DNA of 25,094 nt, taken from assembly GCA_041666125.1 (NCBI GenBank), contig JBAYHN010000011.1, forward strand, positions 1-25,094, in the 5' to 3' direction. This document shows, piece by piece, positions 22,681-25,094 of this stretch. Position numbers and translations under genes: made by a program. Each line of letters begins with the position of its first letter. The first letter of the stretch is position 1. A model generated the notes under the pieces. That model made no database searches. It was given only the letters and a program-made list of their open reading frames with translations, and had not been told where the DNA came from. Source of the DNA: JBAYHN01 sp041666125. GTDB lineage: Bacteria; Patescibacteriota; Gracilibacteria; UBA1369; UM-FILTER-53-11.

Positions 22681-25017
22681 ATGCATATGAAAAACGTTTT
22701 GCAGTGGGCAAAATTGAGATTTAAATCTTTAATCCATTTTTGCGGGAGAGTGCGCGATTTTGTGGCGCGCAAAATGGGTCGCGAGCAAAAAAAACATCGG
22801 CTGCATTTTTATTTCTGGCCGCTTTATTTACTTGGCGTTTTTGCATTTTTGTTTTTGATGTTTTTGAATTTTTATCCAGTTGGATATTTGTTTGATAATG
22901 CGCTTTCGCAAAATACTAAAATTTTTGATCGCAATGGAATTCTTTTATATGAAACTCTGCATCCGGAGAAGGGAAAAACCACAACTGTTGATTTGGCGAA
23001 TGTACCCAAATATTTAATTGATGCGACGATTGCGACAGAGGATAAGAACTTTTATTCCAATTCCGGCGTGGATGTTTTTGGTGTTGTTCGAGCCGTTTTT
23101 CTTAATCTTAAGGAGGGGAGAGTTGTTTCCGGCGGCAGTACAATCACGCAGCAGCTTGTTAGGAATTTGAGTGGCACAACAAATAAACGCACGTTTTTTA
23201 GGAAAATTGGTGAGAGTTTTTTGGCGATGCGCGTTTCCAAAGTTTTAACAAAGGAAGAAGTTTTAACTTTGTACTTTAATACTATTTATTATGGAAATTT
23301 AAATTATGGAATTGAGGCGGCGAGCGAGGGATATTTTGGCAAACATGTAGTTGATTTGGATTTGGCCGAGAGTGCGTTTTTGGCCGGGTTGCCGCAAGCG
23401 CCAAACCGCTATGATCCTTTTAAATCCAGAGATGCCGCGCTGCAGCGCAAAAATTATGTGCTCTCGCTAATGCTTAAGGAAGGCTTTATTTCTCAAGATG
23501 AATTTAATGCCGCGAAAAATGAAAATCTGGCATTTGAACAGAACTTGGTAACAGTTCGCGCAACGCATTTTGTGAATTATGTAATTGAAGAGTTGGAAGA
23601 TTATTATGGTGGAGATTTTGTGAGCGCCGGATTGGAAGTCAAAACAACTCTTGATTATTACCTCCAGCAGAAAATACAAAATATTGCGCAGCGAAATATC
23701 TCTATTTTGGTGGGCAGAAATGTGAATAATGCCAGCGCTGTGGTTTTAAAAACGGGCACTGCGGAAATTTATGCGATGCTCGGTTCAATAGATTATTTTG
23801 ATAAAAAAATAGATGGCCAGGTGAATGTTGCGACTAGCGAAAGGCAGCCAGGTTCGGCATTTAAACCCATTACTTATGCGGCGGCTTTTGAAAAAGGCTG
23901 GAATGGAGCAACGCTTTTAAAAGACGAGCCGGTGCGCTTTTTTACTGCAGAAGGCACGCCATATATGCCAAAAAATTATGATTATGAATATCATGGACTT
24001 GTGACTGTTAGGAATTCGCTCGCGAACAGTTACAATATTCCCGCTGTTCTTGCCGCCGAATTTGCAACTCCCGAAGCTGTGTTAAAAAAGGCGCTCGCTT
24101 TTGGACTTTCCACTTTGGATAAATCTGCCGATCATTATGGACTCGCAATTACTCTTGGAGATGGTGAAGTTCGGTTGCTGGATCTAACTTCTGCCTACAT
24201 GGTTTTTGCTGATGCTGGAATAAAAAGAACTCCGCAAGCAATTGCGGAAATTAAAAATGCGCAGGGTGAGTTGATTTACCAAATGCCTTATCAATCGGGT
24301 AAAAGGGTTGTTGATGAGGATATTAGTTTTATGATTACCGATATTTTGGCGGACAAAGAGGCACGAATTCCGGAGTTTGGTTTAAATAATGTTTTGGAAT
24401 TGGATAGGCCGGCGGCTGTAAAAACAGGCACCACTAGGAATTTTCGCGACAATTGGACTGTTGGATTTACGCCGGATTTTGTTACAGGAGTTTGGGTGGG
24501 GAATAGTGATAATTATGAAATGCACGATATTTCCGGGATTTATGGAGCCGGGCCAATTTGGCACGACATTATGCAAGAACTACACCTAAATCTGGAGAAA
24601 AAGAGCTTTGAAGTGCCTGCCAGCGTGGAGAAAAAAGAATTCTGCCTTGACGAAGTGAGTGAAAATAAGACCCCGGAAAATTGCTCAAAAAAAGTTTGGG
24701 AATGGGTTTCTAAAAGGCATTTATCCGGTTCCGTGAATGCGGAAAAACCTTTGCCAAAGCCAGCGCTTATAATAAAAAAACCTTTCGATTTGGATGCTTT
24801 TAAGATTAGTTCTACCCGCGATTTTGCGGCCCAACAGGTTAAATTCCAAGTCGAGAAGGCCGCTTTGGTTGGCGAAGTGGTTTGGTTTGTGAATTCCGAA
24901 GAAGTAGGAAAAGGGGATGAGATTTTCTGGCAGCTACAAAAAGGTCAGTTCGAAATACAGGCAAAGTCTGCGGATGGAGCGGTAAGCAGCGAGCCAATCA
25001 ATATTTTCGTAGAATAA
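22681..25017 (+). CDS. pbpC: Bifunctional class A penicillin-binding protein, PBP1C-like
   Basis: The 778-residue protein has a cytoplasmic basic tail, one membrane helix (about 44-70), and a GT51 glycosyltransferase domain with Glu120 in ATEDKNFY and GGSTITQQLVRNL. A transpeptidase domain follows with Ser392-x-x-Lys395, Ser450-Tyr-Asn452 and Lys581-Thr-Gly583. The last 80 or so residues (from KPFDLDAF) resemble the C-terminal domain of PBP1C (BiPBP_C), including VVWFVNSEEVG and FEIQAKSADG. The enzyme polymerises lipid II into glycan strands and cross-links the peptides outside the membrane. All catalytic residues are present. The start may be M1 or M3. The gene is divergent from mltG. Confidence 0.93.
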   Translation: MHMKNVLQWAKLRFKSLIHFCGRVRDFVARKMGREQKKHRLHFYFWPLYLLGVFAFLFLMFLNFYPVGYLFDNALSQNTKIFDRNGILLYETLHPEKGKTTTVDLANVPKYLIDATIATEDKNFYSNSGVDVFGVVRAVFLNLKEGRVVSGGSTITQQLVRNLSGTTNKRTFFRKIGESFLAMRVSKVLTKEEVLTLYFNTIYYGNLNYGIEAASEGYFGKHVVDLDLAESAFLAGLPQAPNRYDPFKSRDAALQRKNYVLSLMLKEGFISQDEFNAAKNENLAFEQNLVTVRATHFVNYVIEELEDYYGGDFVSAGLEVKTTLDYYLQQKIQNIAQRNISILVGRNVNNASAVVLKTGTAEIYAMLGSIDYFDKKIDGQVNVATSERQPGSAFKPITYAAAFEKGWNGATLLKDEPVRFFTAEGTPYMPKNYDYEYHGLVTVRNSLANSYNIPAVLAAEFATPEAVLKKALAFGLSTLDKSADHYGLAITLGDGEVRLLDLTSAYMVFADAGIKRTPQAIAEIKNAQGELIYQMPYQSGKRVVDEDISFMITDILADKEARIPEFGLNNVLELDRPAAVKTGTTRNFRDNWTVGFTPDFVTGVWVGNSDNYEMHDISGIYGAGPIWHDIMQELHLNLEKKSFEVPASVEKKEFCLDEVSENKTPENCSKKVWEWVSKRHLSGSVNAEKPLPKPALIIKKPFDLDAFKISSTRDFAAQQVKFQVEKAALVGEVVWFVNSEEVGKGDEIFWQLQKGQFEIQAKSADGAVSSEPINIFVE

Positions 25018-25045
25018 TTGTAACTCGACACAATTCTTATCTGTT

Positions 25046-25074
25046 TTGCGGAAGGCTCGCCAGATTGTTATAAT
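25046..25074 (+). promoter_or_regulatory. Strong sigma-70-type promoter pointing out of the window
   Basis: TTGCGG at 25046-25051 and a perfect TATAAT at 25069-25074 are 17 bases apart. The gene or RNA it drives begins beyond the right edge. The 76 bases from the PBP stop to the window end hold no coding start that I can support. Confidence 0.7.
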
Positions 25075-25094
25075 GAGTCAAACTGTATTTTTTA

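Noticed and set aside
1..25094. Possible recoding of TGA as glycine, as in Gracilibacteria/SR1
   Set aside because: All recognised genes read through with the standard code, and the HAD gene ends in TGA at 885-887 right at its expected family length.

Overview
The window is a compact bacterial chromosome segment with roughly 20 protein genes. It has no rRNA, tRNA, CRISPR array or transposase that I can see. It is AT-rich, gaps between genes are short, and several convergent genes overlap by a few bases. TGA is used as a stop (the HAD gene ends in TGA) and no gene needs TGA read as glycine. Most starts follow an AT-rich stretch without a purine-rich Shine-Dalgarno sequence. Together with a giant unassigned protein and an EF-Tu-domain-2-like fusion, this suggests a Candidate Phyla Radiation (Patescibacteria) genome, possibly Peregrinibacteria-like. 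That assignment is inference.

Layout. 1-913: the 5' end of an aspartase/fumarase-family gene (-), divergent from a glutamine amidotransferase gene of the TrpG/PabA type (+) that carries a frameshift near its start. 885-1980: a HAD phosphatase/phosphomutase and a small membrane protein (-). 2045-7948: a PAP2 lipid phosphatase, then a 1740-residue protein with a (Pro-Thr)15 linker, closed by a terminator. 8047-10581: an MFS transporter, an EF-Tu-domain-2-like fusion protein and a secreted helical protein (-). 10704-12112: an SDR dehydrogenase converging on a GerMN lipoprotein. 12186-14592: a kinase-dCMP deaminase fusion, guanine deaminase and UppP. 14660-17671: a thioredoxin-DsbD/CcdA fusion, a 143-bp element bounded by perfect 27-bp inverted repeats, QueA and TspO. 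17716-20750: PurM preceded by a divergent zinc protease that resembles dipeptidyl peptidase III (family M49). 20751-21062: a hairpin-rich spacer that shares a motif with the start of the giant-protein transcription unit. 21063-25017: a small helical protein, MltG, and a bifunctional PBP1C-like penicillin-binding protein divergent from mltG. The last bases hold a strong promoter that points out of the window.

Themes. Cell-wall building dominates the recognisable functions: UppP and PAP2 for undecaprenyl-phosphate recycling, MltG and PBP1C for glycan polymerisation and chain release. Nucleotide metabolism (dCMP deaminase, guanine deaminase, PurM) and envelope redox chemistry come next. The least explained items are the M49-like protease, the giant protein, the inverted-repeat element and the shared hairpin/promoter motif.
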